64,000 nucleotides of DNA from Mycetocola zhujimingii (GCF_003065425.1 NZ_CP026949.1:1860001-1924000), one strand, 5' to 3'; positions 17,568 through 26,712 are shown, numbered from the stretch's first letter. Notes: generated from the sequence alone by a model not told the origin. Numbers and translations are program-made.

Positions 17568-18830
17568 TCACCGACGCTGGGGCAGGTACACCCACCCCAG
17601 CTGACGCTCTCCGACAACACCCTCCAGTTCCAGCACGCCAAGAACCGACTGCACGGCATCCACAGGAAGCCCGGCCCGGCGTGCGATGTCGTCGACGCTG
17701 CGACCCGATCGGGTGCTCAGCGAATCGAGCACCCGCACCTCGTCCGAGCTTCGCTCGGTCTCCCGCGAGGGCACACCTCCGGACATGCCGGCTCCCAGGT
17801 CCCCCTCCCCCGCGAGTTCGGCCATCTCGTCGGCGTTCGTCACGCACGTCGCTCCGTACTCTCTGATCAGCCGATGGCATCCGGCAGACGCCGCACTCGT
17901 CACAGGCCCCGGCACAGCGCCGAGCGGCCTGCCGAGCGCCGCAGCGTGGCCAGCCGTGTTGAGTGAGCCTGATCTCCACCCCGCTTCGAGCACGACGGTC
18001 GCCGAACTGACCGCGGCAATGAGTCGATTCCGTTGGAGGAATCGCCACTTGCTCGGTGGGACTCCGCAGGGCACTTCCGAAGCGACAGCACCGGTCTCCA
18101 CAATGCGCCCGATCAGAGCGTCATGGCCGCTCGGATATGGGCGGTCAACTCCACCGGCGAGAAACGCCACCGTTGTGCCCTGTGAAGCCAGCGCCGCCCG
18201 GTGCGCCGCTCCGTCGATGCCGTACGCCGCCCCGGAAATTATGGTGAAACCGCGATCGACGAGAGTGCTCGCAGCCTCAAGTGTCACGTGTTCGCCGTAG
18301 CCGGTGGCGGCCCGAGCCCCGACCAGCGAAATCGACGGCGAGGTCGCCGGCAACCGCCAGGGATCGCCCCTGACCCAGAGGGCGAGCGGAGCATGCGGGC
18401 CGAGGTCGTTCAGGCCCGCCGGCCAGCAGTCGTCGTCAGGGCAAATGAGCGTCGCCCCGCTGTGTTTGGCCAGCCGAATTGAGGCCAGCGCTGCTGCTGA
18501 ATCCAGACGGGGAATCCACCTGGCCCACGCTTTCTGCACGTGCTCGAACAAGTCGCCGTCGCCCGGGGCACCGAGTGCCGCGCTCACCCGCTGCGGGCCC
18601 CATCGCTCGATCAGTGAGCGCAGTGCCGCTGACGCGCCGATCGCTTCGATCAGGGAACCGGCGGCGCCGTCTCCCGGCTCGACGATGCCGGTCCAGACGG
18701 CTCGCGCGAACCGCTCCGCGGCCACCTCTGCCGTTGCACCGGAGTCGCGAGCAGCGTCGACGACGGCCTGTGGGGTGACAGAGAAGATGGCCCGGCTCAC
18801 GTCGTCGGCGTCGAGTTCGAACACCCGCAT
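17568..18830 (-). CDS. dprA: DNA-processing protein DprA
   Basis: Binds incoming single-stranded DNA and loads RecA during transformation; its role in non-competent actinobacteria is unclear. The 420-residue protein has a helical N-terminus, the Rossmann-like DprA core (SLVGARAATGYGEH, ISGAAYGIDGAAHRAAL, FLAGGVDRPYP, FLQRNRLIAAVS) and a C-terminal winged helix (from about 355). The open frame extends far upstream, but the ATG at 18830 is chosen. It follows the comM stop directly (TGACATG) and gives the family's N-terminus and length. Confidence 0.95.
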   Translation of the reverse strand: MRVFELDADDVSRAIFSVTPQAVVDAARDSGATAEVAAERFARAVWTGIVEPGDGAAGSLIEAIGASAALRSLIERWGPQRVSAALGAPGDGDLFEHVQKAWARWIPRLDSAAALASIRLAKHSGATLICPDDDCWPAGLNDLGPHAPLALWVRGDPWRLPATSPSISLVGARAATGYGEHVTLEAASTLVDRGFTIISGAAYGIDGAAHRAALASQGTTVAFLAGGVDRPYPSGHDALIGRIVETGAVASEVPCGVPPSKWRFLQRNRLIAAVSSATVVLEAGWRSGSLNTAGHAAALGRPLGAVPGPVTSAASAGCHRLIREYGATCVTNADEMAELAGEGDLGAGMSGGVPSRETERSSDEVRVLDSLSTRSGRSVDDIARRAGLPVDAVQSVLGVLELEGVVGERQLGWVYLPQRR

Positions 18831-18831
18831 G

Positions 18832-20361
18832 TCAGATCCCCTTCCTGAGAAACAGAGCCCGCCCGATGTGCGTCTTCTCCGGTCTGGGCACTGCGTCCAT
18901 ATCGGCGAGGGTCCACGCGACGCGAAGCACACGGTCGTATCCACGCATGGTGATGCTGCCGTGTTCGAGCGCGCGATCGATTGGCTCGGTGACGTCGCGC
19001 GGCAACGCTCGCGACCCAGCGCGCAGCCACGGACCCGGAACCTGCCCGTTCGTGGTCCACCCGGTCCCGGCAAGGCGCGACACGGTGCGCTGCCGGGTCT
19101 CGGAAACCAGACGCCGCGCATCGGTGCTGTGTGTGCCGGCGGTTTCACCCGAGAGCACCATTTCTGCTCGCGAGATGCGATGCATTCTGAGCTGGATGTC
19201 GATCCGGTCCATGAGCGGTCCGGAGAGCCGGCCCAGGTAACGGCGAATAGCCGCCGGCGGGCAGACACACGAATTCTCCCTGCTGCCGTACTGGCCGCAT
19301 GGGCAGGGGTTCGCGGCGAGGACGAGCTGGAATCTGCCCGGAAAGTGGGCGACCGCGTTGGCGCGATGGATGCTGATGGTTCCGGACTCGAGCGGCTGCC
19401 GCAACGCGTCAAGTACGTTTGCCTGAAACTCCGGCGCCTCATCGAGGAAGAGGACACCGTGGGCAGCCCGCGCCGCAGCACCGGGTCGGATGAGCTTGCT
19501 CCCTCCACCGAGGATTGCTGCGGTCGTCGCAGTGTGGTGCGGACTCTCGAAGGGCGGGCGCGACTGGAGCTGCGTGCCGATGGGCTGCCCGGCAAGCGAC
19601 CTGACAGAGGTCACGTCGAGTGCCTCGGTGACACCGAGGTCGGGCAGGATGCCGGGAAGCCGCGCTGCGAGCATCGTCTTGCCCGCCCCGGGCGGGCCGA
19701 GCATCATCAGGTGGTGGCCGCCGGCCGCCGCGACGAGCAGGGCCTGGATCGCGTCCTCCTGACCGACGATGTCCGAGAGATCCAGGTCGGCCGGCGCCTC
19801 GGCATCCGTTGCAGCGGTGAGTATCGGTGCGACCTCCACCGGCGTCAGCGATGCGCCGTGCCAGATCGCCGCCTCACGAAGCGATGCCACGGGAATGACC
19901 GTCACGTCGGGGATCAGGCGGGCCTCGTGCTCGTTCCCCGCCGGAACCATCACCGTCTTTCGGCCAGCGCGGACCGCGGCGAGGACGGCGGGCAGCACCC
20001 CGGGGGTGGGCCGCAGCCTTCCGTCGAGACCGAGTTCGCCGATATGGACAACGCCGTCGATCGATTCGTTCGAGACGACGCTGTCGGCGGCGAGGCACGA
20101 GAGTGCGATGGCGAGGTCGAAGCCTGACCCGTTCTTGGGCAGGCTCGCCGGCGAGAGGTTCACCGTGATGCGCTGGCCGGAAAGCCGGCACCCGGCGTTG
20201 GTCGCGGCCTGGCGCACCCTGCCCTCCGCCTCACCGAGCGAACGATCGGCGAGGCCGATGATCACGAACTTGGGCAGCTGCGCAGAGATGTCGGCTTCGA
20301 CTTCGACGAGTGAACCATCGAGACCGAGGAGCGCGACGGCCCAGGTCCGGCCGACGGTCAC
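18832..20361 (-). CDS. comM: ComM/YifB AAA+ ATPase
   Basis: A Mg-chelatase-like AAA+ helicase that drives branch migration of recombination joints during natural transformation in other bacteria. The 509-residue protein has an N-terminal Lon-protease-like domain (about 1-180), Walker A GPPGAGKTMLAARLPG near 222, FLDEAPEF (Walker B) and the C-terminal domain with NPCPCGQYG. Its GTG start overlaps the yraN stop by 4 bp, and dprA follows 1 bp after its stop. yraN-comM-dprA is thus one tight unit, as in many actinobacteria. Confidence 0.95.
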   Translation of the reverse strand: MTVGRTWAVALLGLDGSLVEVEADISAQLPKFVIIGLADRSLGEAEGRVRQAATNAGCRLSGQRITVNLSPASLPKNGSGFDLAIALSCLAADSVVSNESIDGVVHIGELGLDGRLRPTPGVLPAVLAAVRAGRKTVMVPAGNEHEARLIPDVTVIPVASLREAAIWHGASLTPVEVAPILTAATDAEAPADLDLSDIVGQEDAIQALLVAAAGGHHLMMLGPPGAGKTMLAARLPGILPDLGVTEALDVTSVRSLAGQPIGTQLQSRPPFESPHHTATTAAILGGGSKLIRPGAAARAAHGVLFLDEAPEFQANVLDALRQPLESGTISIHRANAVAHFPGRFQLVLAANPCPCGQYGSRENSCVCPPAAIRRYLGRLSGPLMDRIDIQLRMHRISRAEMVLSGETAGTHSTDARRLVSETRQRTVSRLAGTGWTTNGQVPGPWLRAGSRALPRDVTEPIDRALEHGSITMRGYDRVLRVAWTLADMDAVPRPEKTHIGRALFLRKGI

Positions 20362-20729
20362 GCGGTCACCCCGCTCAGGTGCTCAACAGTGAATGGCCCA
20401 TCGTGAGGAATCACAACGGCGATCACGTCGATGCGGATGCGCGGCGTCTGCGGATCGTTCTCGGCGCACCACGCGGCAGCCAGGCGACGCAAACGGGCCA
20501 GTTTCGTCGGAGTGACGGCTTCGAACGGATGCCCGAAAGCGAGCGAGGAACGCGTCTTCACCTCTACAAATGCGATCACGTCTCCTCGTGTGGCAATAAC
20601 GTCGATTTCGCCCTGTCTGCACCGCCAGTTGCGGTCGAGGATGCGGTAGCCAAGCCCGGTGAGGTGTTCGGCGGCGAGGTCTTCACCGCGGCGGCCGAGC
20701 GCGATCCGATTCGACACGAGTACCTTCAT
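20358..20729 (-). CDS. yraN: YraN/UPF0102 family protein
   Basis: The 123-residue protein has a restriction-nuclease-like fold: GRRGEDLAAEHL at 12-23, GEIDVIA near 40-46 and VEVKTR near 55-60, an ExK-type metal-site pattern. No biochemical role is firmly established. The family regularly precedes comM and dprA. The frame stays open upstream, but the ATG at 20729 gives the normal N-terminus (MKVLVSNRIALGRRGEDLA). Its 3' end is coupled to comM. Confidence 0.9.
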   Translation of the reverse strand: MKVLVSNRIALGRRGEDLAAEHLTGLGYRILDRNWRCRQGEIDVIATRGDVIAFVEVKTRSSLAFGHPFEAVTPTKLARLRRLAAAWCAENDPQTPRIRIDVIAVVIPHDGPFTVEHLSGVTA

Positions 20730-20827
20730 CCCCCGATGCTGGCGCGTCGCCACCCGCCCTGCCGCCCACGCGCGCATCTGCGGAGAACCCCGTCGCGTCG
20801 TCCGGGTGGGGAGGACAGCTATCCCGC

Positions 20828-20885
20828 TTCGGTTGTCACAAACGCACCTATCCGCGCGGAATAACGGCACTCTGTGACAACTGAA
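20828..20885. repeat. 58-nt palindromic repeat, family B, single copy
   Basis: It begins TTCGGTTGTCACAAACGCAC and ends GTGACAACTGAA. It is exactly 58 nt and has the same outer-arm design as the four clustered units at 43708-44040. The inner part has diverged. It lies in the divergent gap between yraN and the Fpg/Nei gene. Confidence 0.6.
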
Positions 20886-20944
20886 GGCCGGGGTCGCAGC
20901 CAACACGCTGGACTGATAACGGCGGCGCGCGTCAGACTGGGGTC

Positions 20945-21805
20945 GTGCCAGAACTCCCCGAAGTACACGCCCTGACCACCGGCCTCGGTGCCCGCCTCAC
21001 CGGTCGCGTTATCGAGCGGCTCGAGGTCGTCGCGTTCGCCGCACTCAAGACTTACGACCCACCCGTCACGGCGCTCGCGGGCGCGACGATCAACGGGGTC
21101 TCCCGTCACGGCAAATTCCTCGACATCGCGGCGGACGACCTCCACATCGTTATCCACCTCGCGAGGGCCGGCTGGATCCGCTGGCGCGACAACGCGCCTG
21201 AGCGGTCGGCGCGGGGCGGCAAGACGGCACTCGCAGCGCGACTTGTCCTCGATGACGGCTCGGGCATCGATATCACCGAAGCCGGCTCGAAGAAAAGCCT
21301 GTCGATCTCGGTGGTTCGCGACCCGTCCGATGTCCCCGGCGTCGCGCGACTCGGCCCCGACCCACTCGACGAGAGTTTCACTGTCGACGCCCTCGCCGCG
21401 ATCCTCCGCTCGGCAGGGCGAGCACAGCTCAAGGGCGTCCTCCGAAACCAGTCGGTGATCGCCGGCATCGGCAATGCCTACTCTGACGAGATCCTCCACA
21501 CCGCCAGGATGTCCCCGTTCAAGCCAGCCACCCTCGACGATGAGGAAGTCGCGCGCCTCTACGACGCCATGCAGTTCACACTGCGGAGCGCGATCGAGCG
21601 CGCCGACGGCCTCGCGGCATCCGAACTGAAGAAGGAGAAGAAGGCGGGCCTCCAGGTGCACGGCCGAACCGGCGAACCGTGCCCGGTGTGTGGAGACATG
21701 GTGCGGCAGGTCATCTTCGCCGACTCGACGTTCCAGTACTGCCCGACCTGCCAGACCGGCGGGAAGGTGCTCGCCGACCGGGTACTCTCGCGGCTACTCA
21801 AGTAG
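20945..21805 (+). CDS. Fpg/Nei-family DNA glycosylase
   Basis: Removes damaged bases and nicks the backbone. The 286-residue protein starts with the catalytic PELPEV (Pro2 amino group, Glu3) after a GTG start. It has RHGKFLDI with the beta-hairpin Lys, QSVIAGIGNAYSDEIL for the helix-two-turn-helix and a C-terminal zinc finger with CPVC and CPTC pairs. It differs clearly from the MutM at 45568-46464 (GNAYSDE instead of GNIYADE), so it is a paralogue, perhaps Nei-like, with different lesion preference. It is a single gene, divergent from yraN. Confidence 0.9.
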   Translation: MPELPEVHALTTGLGARLTGRVIERLEVVAFAALKTYDPPVTALAGATINGVSRHGKFLDIAADDLHIVIHLARAGWIRWRDNAPERSARGGKTALAARLVLDDGSGIDITEAGSKKSLSISVVRDPSDVPGVARLGPDPLDESFTVDALAAILRSAGRAQLKGVLRNQSVIAGIGNAYSDEILHTARMSPFKPATLDDEEVARLYDAMQFTLRSAIERADGLAASELKKEKKAGLQVHGRTGEPCPVCGDMVRQVIFADSTFQYCPTCQTGGKVLADRVLSRLLK

Positions 21806-21858
21806 GTCCTGAACCAGAACGGCGCAATCGAGAGTCAGGAAAGACCGGAGACCGGACT

Positions 21859-22182
21859 CTACTCGTCGAGCGCGAGTTCCTTCGGAAGCTCGAAGTCACG
21901 GGTCGAGAGCTCCTCGATGTTGACGTCCTTGAACGTCAGCACCCGCACGCTCTTCACGAAACGGTCGGACCGGTAGACATCCCAGACCCACACGTCGGTC
22001 ATGGTGATTTCGAAGTAGAAGTCGTGCTCGGTGTCGCGACGGACCAGGTCGACGTCGTTGGCCAGGTAGAACCGGCGCTCCGTCTCGATCACGTATTTGA
22101 ACTGCGACACAACGTCGCGATACTCGCGATACAGGGCCAGCTCGACCTCGCGGTCGTAGTCCTCGAACTCGTCTTCTTCCAT
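21859..22182 (-). CDS. DUF2469 family protein
   Basis: A small acidic 107-residue protein rich in Asp, Glu and aromatic residues (MEEDEFEDYDREVELALYRE). Its sequence is strongly conserved across actinobacteria directly after rnhB. No function is known. It is probably soluble and cytoplasmic, with no signal peptide or membrane segment. It lies 12 bp after rnhB and so ends the lepB-rnhB-DUF2469 unit. Confidence 0.88.
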   Translation of the reverse strand: MEEDEFEDYDREVELALYREYRDVVSQFKYVIETERRFYLANDVDLVRRDTEHDFYFEITMTDVWVWDVYRSDRFVKSVRVLTFKDVNIEELSTRDFELPKELALDE

Positions 22183-22194
22183 GGTGAGTCCATC

Positions 22195-22842
22195 CTACGC
22201 GTAGGAAACGAGCCAGCTCTTCCTGTGGAAATCGGTCATCCCGAGCGTCCGGATGGCATCGAGGTGTTCGCCGCTCCCGTAACCCTTGTTGCCGCTCCAG
22301 CCGTAGCCGGGAAGCACAGCATCCTGCGCGATCATCATCGCGTCGCGGTGCACTTTCGCGAGAACGGATGCCGCCGCGACCGACACGCAGTCACGGTCGG
22401 CCTTGACGCGGGTCCGGATATCGAGCGGCGTCGACAGCACCGGGCTGAGCCAGTCGTGGTTCCCATCGAGGAGAATCACGCTCGACGAGACGTCTGCGCC
22501 CTGTGAGTGAAGCGACTGGAGCGCCCGCTTGCCGGCGAGCCCCAGGCAGTGGACGATGCCGAGGTCATCGACTTCCCGCGCGTCAGCGATTCCGACGGCA
22601 CCTAAGAGAACCCACTTCCTGAGCAGCGGTTCGAGTTCCTCACGGCGCTTCTGGCTGAGCAGTTTGGAATCGCGCAACCCGTCGGGGTGCGCGCCGCAGG
22701 TCTCGGCAACGACGGCCATACCGACGGCGACAGGGCCGGCCACTGCGCCGCGACCGACTTCGTCGCATCCGATCACGAACCGCGAACCGCCGGAGAAGAA
22801 CTCCCGTTCGACGACGTCGGTCGGGTCGCAAACCGCCATCAT
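22195..22842 (-). CDS. rnhB: Ribonuclease HII
   Basis: Cleaves RNA in RNA-DNA hybrids and at single misincorporated ribonucleotides. The 215-residue protein has the GCDEVGRGAVAGPV motif (catalytic Asp-Glu, about 24-37), DSKLLSQKRRE, LLDGNHDW and the late Asp region KADRDCVSVAAASVLAKVHRD. The length is normal. It overlaps lepB by 4 bp and precedes DUF2469 by 12 bp. Confidence 0.95.
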   Translation of the reverse strand: MMAVCDPTDVVEREFFSGGSRFVIGCDEVGRGAVAGPVAVGMAVVAETCGAHPDGLRDSKLLSQKRREELEPLLRKWVLLGAVGIADAREVDDLGIVHCLGLAGKRALQSLHSQGADVSSSVILLDGNHDWLSPVLSTPLDIRTRVKADRDCVSVAAASVLAKVHRDAMMIAQDAVLPGYGWSGNKGYGSGEHLDAIRTLGMTDFHRKSWLVSYA

Positions 22843-23588
22843 GACCCTTCCGGGTCCCGGATTCCGGCGAAGACCGACGGATGGTTGTCGAGCCAGCCCC
22901 AGTGCGAACTCGGCCAGCTGACGACAAAGGCGCGGCCGACGACGTTATCGACGGGGACGAACCCGTTGCCGGGCTGTTCGCGGTTGTACCTGGAGTCCTT
23001 CGAGTTGTACCGGTTGTCCCCCATCACCCAGAGCGAGTTATCGGGAACCGTGACGTCAAAGGCATCCTTCGACACCGTGGCGACTCCGGCGGGGAGCGTG
23101 ACGTATGGCTCGTTCAGCGGAACACCGTTGACGGTCATCTGGCCAAGCGCGTTGCAGCAGACGACGTGGTCGCCGGGCAGGCCGATGACGCGCTTGATGA
23201 GGTGGTCATCGCTGTCGGAAGCCGAGAGGCCCACAGCCGAGAACACCCAGTCGACCGCAGCGACCAGAGGAGGCTGTTCCACCTCGGCGGTCGGGGGCAG
23301 CCATCCGCCCGGATCGCGGAAGACGACGACGTCGCCCCGCTGGACACCGACGAGGTCAGGGACGAGTTCGTTGACGAGAATGCGGTCGTCGATCTGCAGA
23401 GTCTGCTCCATGGAGCTCGACGGAATGAAGAACGAACGGACGAGGAACGTCTTGATGAGGAAGGAGACGAGCAGGGCGACAACGAAGATAACGAGCACGT
23501 CCCTCAGGAAGAGGAGTGCGCCTTTCTTCTGCGATCGCCGTCGCAACCTGGCGGAAGTATCGTCCGCCGGCACTGTGATATCTGTCAT
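22839..23588 (-). CDS. lepB: Signal peptidase I
   Basis: Cleaves signal peptides of exported proteins at the outer face of the membrane. The 249-residue protein has a basic cytoplasmic start, one membrane segment (about 28-48), FFIPSSSMEQTL with the catalytic Ser, and LIKRVIGLPGDHV with the general-base Lys. GDNRYNSKDSRY is the conserved C-terminal box. It lies after rplS, separated by a strong hairpin, and overlaps rnhB by 4 bp. Confidence 0.95.
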   Translation of the reverse strand: MTDITVPADDTSARLRRRSQKKGALLFLRDVLVIFVVALLVSFLIKTFLVRSFFIPSSSMEQTLQIDDRILVNELVPDLVGVQRGDVVVFRDPGGWLPPTAEVEQPPLVAAVDWVFSAVGLSASDSDDHLIKRVIGLPGDHVVCCNALGQMTVNGVPLNEPYVTLPAGVATVSKDAFDVTVPDNSLWVMGDNRYNSKDSRYNREQPGNGFVPVDNVVGRAFVVSWPSSHWGWLDNHPSVFAGIRDPEGS

Positions 23589-23597
23589 ATAAACCGC

Positions 23598-23633
23598 CCG
23601 AGCTCCCCACCAGTTTATCGGTGGGGAGCTCGG
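23598..23633 (-). terminator. Intrinsic terminator between rplS and lepB
   Basis: A perfect 14-bp stem, CCGAGCTCCCCACC with its complement (23598-23611 and 23620-23633), encloses an 8-nt loop. On the minus strand it follows rplS and ends 9 bp before the lepB start. The T-run is weak, so it may attenuate rather than end transcription, or sequester the lepB ribosome site. Confidence 0.7.
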
Positions 23634-23660
23634 TGAAGTTTCGCTGTATTCGCGGAAACC

Positions 23661-24008
23661 TTAGTTGAAACGCTTTTCCTTGATCTTCGCCTTCTTGCCG
23701 CGCAGTTCGCGGAGGAAGTAAAGCTTGGCGCGACGGACGTCACCGCGGGTGATGACCTCGATCTGCTCGATCACCGGGGAGTGAACCGGGAACTTGCGCT
23801 CGACGCCAACGCCGAAGCTGACCTTGCGGACAGCGAAGGTCTCGCGGACGCCTTCGCCCTGGCGACCGATCACGATGCCCTGGAAGACCTGGATTCGAGA
23901 ACGGTTGCCCTCAACGATGTTGACGTGAACCTTGACCGTGTCACCGGCGCGGAATTCAGGGATGTCGCTTTTGAGGGATGCTGCATCGACACTGTCGAGG
24001 ATGTGCAT
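23661..24008 (-). CDS. rplS: 50S ribosomal protein L19
   Basis: Large-subunit protein at the 30S interface. At 115 residues it has the typical [19 protein letters not shown] and [17 protein letters not shown] patterns and a basic C-terminus. It belongs to the trmD-rplS-lepB order, here with one extra membrane-protein gene before it. The 177-bp leader contains a small stable hairpin. Confidence 0.97.
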   Translation of the reverse strand: MHILDSVDAASLKSDIPEFRAGDTVKVHVNIVEGNRSRIQVFQGIVIGRQGEGVRETFAVRKVSFGVGVERKFPVHSPVIEQIEVITRGDVRRAKLYFLRELRGKKAKIKEKRFN

Positions 24009-24077
24009 GATAGTTCGCTCTCTGTAACCGCCACAGGTCGACTACGAATAAGGGGTTGAGTTGATGTGTGTCCGCTT

Positions 24078-24095
24078 GCCCTGAAAAGTCAGGGC
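24078..24095 (-). promoter_or_regulatory. Hairpin in the rplS leader
   Basis: GCCCTGA and TCAGGGC pair around a 4-nt loop, about 70 bp upstream of rplS. L19 mRNA leaders are regulatory in some bacteria. Whether this one acts that way, or just ends the upstream transcript, cannot be told. Confidence 0.35.
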
Positions 24096-24185
24096 GAAGG
24101 CACTTACTCCCCTGTGGCAGAGTCCGGCCGCGGCACAATGTTCCATTCTGCCATGAATCGGATGCCACGCGCAAAGCGGGGCAGG

Positions 24186-24686
24186 CTACGGTTCGTCCCT
24201 GGGGTTCTCCCTGACGATGATGACCTGCTCGCTCGCCACGCCGGTCGCACCGGGGGGAACCCGGCCGATGGTGGGCGCCGTCGCCATCTGCTCGAACTCG
24301 GCGAGGGTCTCACGCGCTCGCTTCGCGGCATCCTTGAAGAAGGCCCATACGGAGTACCAGAACGCGGCGATCCCCGCGAGTACTCCCAGCACGGCGAACG
24401 TGGTGGTGTTCTCACCGAACAGACCGAATCCGATAATGAACACGTGCCAGAGAGTGAGGACGAGGACGTCCCACCAGTTCACGGCTTTCTCGCGGCGCAC
24501 CGTCGGGCGGGCGTAGATCAGCAGGGATACCGCGGCGAGGGCCAGGAAGAGAATCGGCATGGCGATGACGAGGCCGACGAACTCCCAGCCGCCACCGCCG
24601 AAGATCCCCCAGCCGATAAGCGGCCAGATGGGAAGGGCGACGGATGCGATGAGCATCCAGGTCCGATATACCCGGCGTACGATCAT
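24186..24686 (-). CDS. Small multi-pass membrane protein of unknown function
   Basis: The 166-residue protein has four hydrophobic segments at about 8-30, 36-58, 74-92 and 95-118, and then a soluble tail. The Trp-rich WPLIGWGIFGGGGWEF loop is distinctive. I do not recognise a family with a known role. It lies between trmD and rplS, where the common order has nothing or a lipoprotein, and is 56 bp downstream of trmD, so it is probably on the same transcript. Confidence 0.8.
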   Translation of the reverse strand: MIVRRVYRTWMLIASVALPIWPLIGWGIFGGGGWEFVGLVIAMPILFLALAAVSLLIYARPTVRREKAVNWWDVLVLTLWHVFIIGFGLFGENTTTFAVLGVLAGIAAFWYSVWAFFKDAAKRARETLAEFEQMATAPTIGRVPPGATGVASEQVIIVRENPRDEP

Positions 24687-24742
24687 GCGCCAAGCCTAGG
24701 CCCGTGTGCTGGGAATGTCCCCCCGCGTGCCGGAACGATCGC

Positions 24743-25450
24743 TCAGGGCTGAAGCAGGTCGGGACGCACGCGTCTGGTGCGTTCGAGTTGCTGTTCGCGG
24801 CGCCACGCGGCGATCGCTGCGTGATTGCCGCTGAGCAGCACCGGAGGAACGTCGAGGCCGCGCCACGACGCCGGCTTGGTGTAGCTCGGTGCCTCGAGGA
24901 GTCCGTCTTCGTGTGACTCTTCGACGAGGGAATGCGGGTTGCCGACGACACCGGGAATCAGCCGCCCGATTGCTTCGATCATTGCCATCACAGCGACCTC
25001 TCCCCCGTTCAGGACATAGTCGCCGAGGCTGACGAGCCGAACCCGCGCCCGGGTTGCCGTGTCGTCGAACACGCGCTGGTCGATGCCCTCATAGCGACCA
25101 CACCCGAAAACCAGGTGTTCCTCGGTGGAGAGCTCGCGGGCCATCGACTGCGTGAAGACCTCACCGGCCGGCGAGGGGAAGATGACGAGGGGCCCCTTCT
25201 CGTGGTCGGCGTCAGAACCGTCGGCGGAGAGGATGCCGTCGAGGGTTTTGCCCCACGGCTCAGGCTTCATCACCATTCCGGCACCGCCGCCATAGGGGGT
25301 GTCGTCGACGGTGCGGTGGCGGTCCGTTGTGGCATCACGGAGGTTGTGCACGCCCAGGTCGATGATTCCGGCCTGCCGCGCCTTGCCGAGGAGGGAGATA
25401 TCGAGCACGTCGAAGAACTCGGGAAAGATCGTGACGATGTCGATACGCAT
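24743..25450 (-). CDS. trmD: tRNA (guanine-N1)-methyltransferase TrmD
   Basis: Methylates G37 of tRNAs to keep the reading frame, using SAM bound in a trefoil knot. The 235-residue protein starts [14 protein letters not shown] and has [17 protein letters not shown] near 50, [21 protein letters not shown] and [13 protein letters not shown], all classic TrmD. Unusually, its normal upstream partner rimM lies 6 kb away beyond the nitrite genes, so trmD must have a promoter or read-through of its own. Confidence 0.97.
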   Translation of the reverse strand: MRIDIVTIFPEFFDVLDISLLGKARQAGIIDLGVHNLRDATTDRHRTVDDTPYGGGAGMVMKPEPWGKTLDGILSADGSDADHEKGPLVIFPSPAGEVFTQSMARELSTEEHLVFGCGRYEGIDQRVFDDTATRARVRLVSLGDYVLNGGEVAVMAMIEAIGRLIPGVVGNPHSLVEESHEDGLLEAPSYTKPASWRGLDVPPVLLSGNHAAIAAWRREQQLERTRRVRPDLLQP

Positions 25451-25543
25451 ATAAGAAGTTTAAGCGGCCGAGGCGATGCCCCGTGACCGTCACGTCCCGT
25501 CTCACCCGTCCCGAGGCAACGGGCAACGACGTGCGCGGAGGCG

Positions 25544-26293
25544 CTAAGAGGTTGCTGGCTCAGCCACGAGACCGTGGAACCGGTCGCACACCGTCTCTAC
25601 CAGTTCAACCGGAACGGGCCCGACCGCGGTGAGCAGCGGCTCGGTCACGACGTCGGCGCCGCTCGCACGGGCGAGGTCGTAGAAGTAGCCGGGTGCGAGC
25701 AGGTACGTGCTGACCACAACGCGTCCCGAGCCGTGCGCGGCCCGAGCGGCCGAAACAGCACGGCTCAACGGTGGCGTCGCCGCCGAGATGAACCCAACGG
25801 TGACCGTCCGACCGAGGCGGGCAGACATCCGCCTCGCCATGTCGTGGCAGTCTTCCACGGCCCGCGCGTCGCTCGACCCTGCCGCACCGAGCACCACGCT
25901 GTCCATCGCGGCCAGGCCCGCCTCGGCGAGCCGTCTGATGAGCAGGTCGACGAGCCGATCGTCGGGGCCGAGTGCACCCGAGATGGCGGTCACCCGTCCG
26001 GAGTCCGCCGCCTCATTCACGAGATCGACGTGCACGTGGTACCCGGCCGAGAGCAGCAGGGGCACGATCGCGGCGGGCTGGTCAGGTGCAAGGGAATTGA
26101 GCGTCGCGGGAACATCGGGCTGCTGGACGTCGACGAAGCCCGCTTCGACGGTGATGAGTGGCAGGCGCGACGAGACCGCGTCGACGAGGCGGCCGACGGC
26201 GGCCTGCCCGGTGGGCGACGATGTGCCGTGTGAGATCGCGACGAGTGCCGTCCGTGTCGCCGTGCGCTCCGACGCTCGGACGCCTGTTGTCAC
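25544..26293 (-). CDS. Sirohydrochlorin ferrochelatase/cobaltochelatase CbiX family
   Basis: Inserts the metal (here presumably iron, giving siroheme) into sirohydrochlorin. The 249-residue protein has AISHGTSSPTG with the metal-ligand His and a second His pair in SAGYHVHVDLV, in a two-lobed arrangement typical of the long CbiX form. I chose the GTG at 26293 because it overlaps the nirD stop as GTGA; the frame extends upstream without a better start. Its coupling to nirD and the neighbouring cobA indicate that it makes siroheme for the NirB nitrite reductase. Confidence 0.85.
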   Translation of the reverse strand: MTTGVRASERTATRTALVAISHGTSSPTGQAAVGRLVDAVSSRLPLITVEAGFVDVQQPDVPATLNSLAPDQPAAIVPLLLSAGYHVHVDLVNEAADSGRVTAISGALGPDDRLVDLLIRRLAEAGLAAMDSVVLGAAGSSDARAVEDCHDMARRMSARLGRTVTVGFISAATPPLSRAVSAARAAHGSGRVVVSTYLLAPGYFYDLARASGADVVTEPLLTAVGPVPVELVETVCDRFHGLVAEPATS

Positions 26294-26712
26294 GACAGCA
26301 CCTCGACCTCGATCATCCCCCCGACGATGCGGGTCCTGAATGTCTCGAGCAGCAGGGAGGGATCGGTGAAGCACTCGCCGCTCCCGAGGTCATAGATCTC
26401 CTTGTGCAGCGGCGATGCGATCGTCGGCCGGTCTCCCCGTGACCCGACGATCCCCCTCGCCATCACGTTGGCATCGGTGTGAGGGTCCCTGTGACTCACG
26501 GCGTATACCTCAGAGGGCGAGAGCAGGAAGAGGGCGATCTGCCTCGCTTTGATCAGGGCAGCTTCGCCCCAGGACGGTTCGAGATCTGTGACGGGGCACG
26601 CGGGCACCCATTCGGCGGCGCTCTCGGAGCCGACGGCGCTTTCGGACGTACCGACGCTCCCCGACACGTCCCGGTCATCGGTGAGGGTCTTGTTGTCCAG
26701 AAGGAGTGTCAT
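26290..26712 (-). CDS. nirD: Nitrite reductase small subunit NirD
   Basis: Partner of NirB in NADH-dependent assimilatory reduction of nitrite to ammonium. The 140-residue protein has a Rieske-like fold (WVPACPVTDLEP, VSHRDPHTDANV, ASPLHKEIYDLGSGEC), but the iron-sulfur cysteines of true Rieske proteins are replaced, as usual in NirD. I chose the ATG at 26712 (GAAGGGA 6 bp upstream) over an earlier GTG at 26736. It is divergent from nirB and coupled to the CbiX gene, whereas most organisms have nirB and nirD in tandem. Confidence 0.9.
   Translation of the reverse strand: MTLLLDNKTLTDDRDVSGSVGTSESAVGSESAAEWVPACPVTDLEPSWGEAALIKARQIALFLLSPSEVYAVSHRDPHTDANVMARGIVGSRGDRPTIASPLHKEIYDLGSGECFTDPSLLLETFRTRIVGGMIEVEVLS

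Noticed and set aside
18304-20127. Open frame of 607 codons opposite dprA and comM
   Set aside because: It crosses the join of two certain genes on the other strand and shows no protein family features.
23661-24185. Known L19 leader riboregulator
   Set aside because: Only one short hairpin is visible; the conserved features of described L19 leaders could not be confirmed by eye, so only the hairpin is listed.
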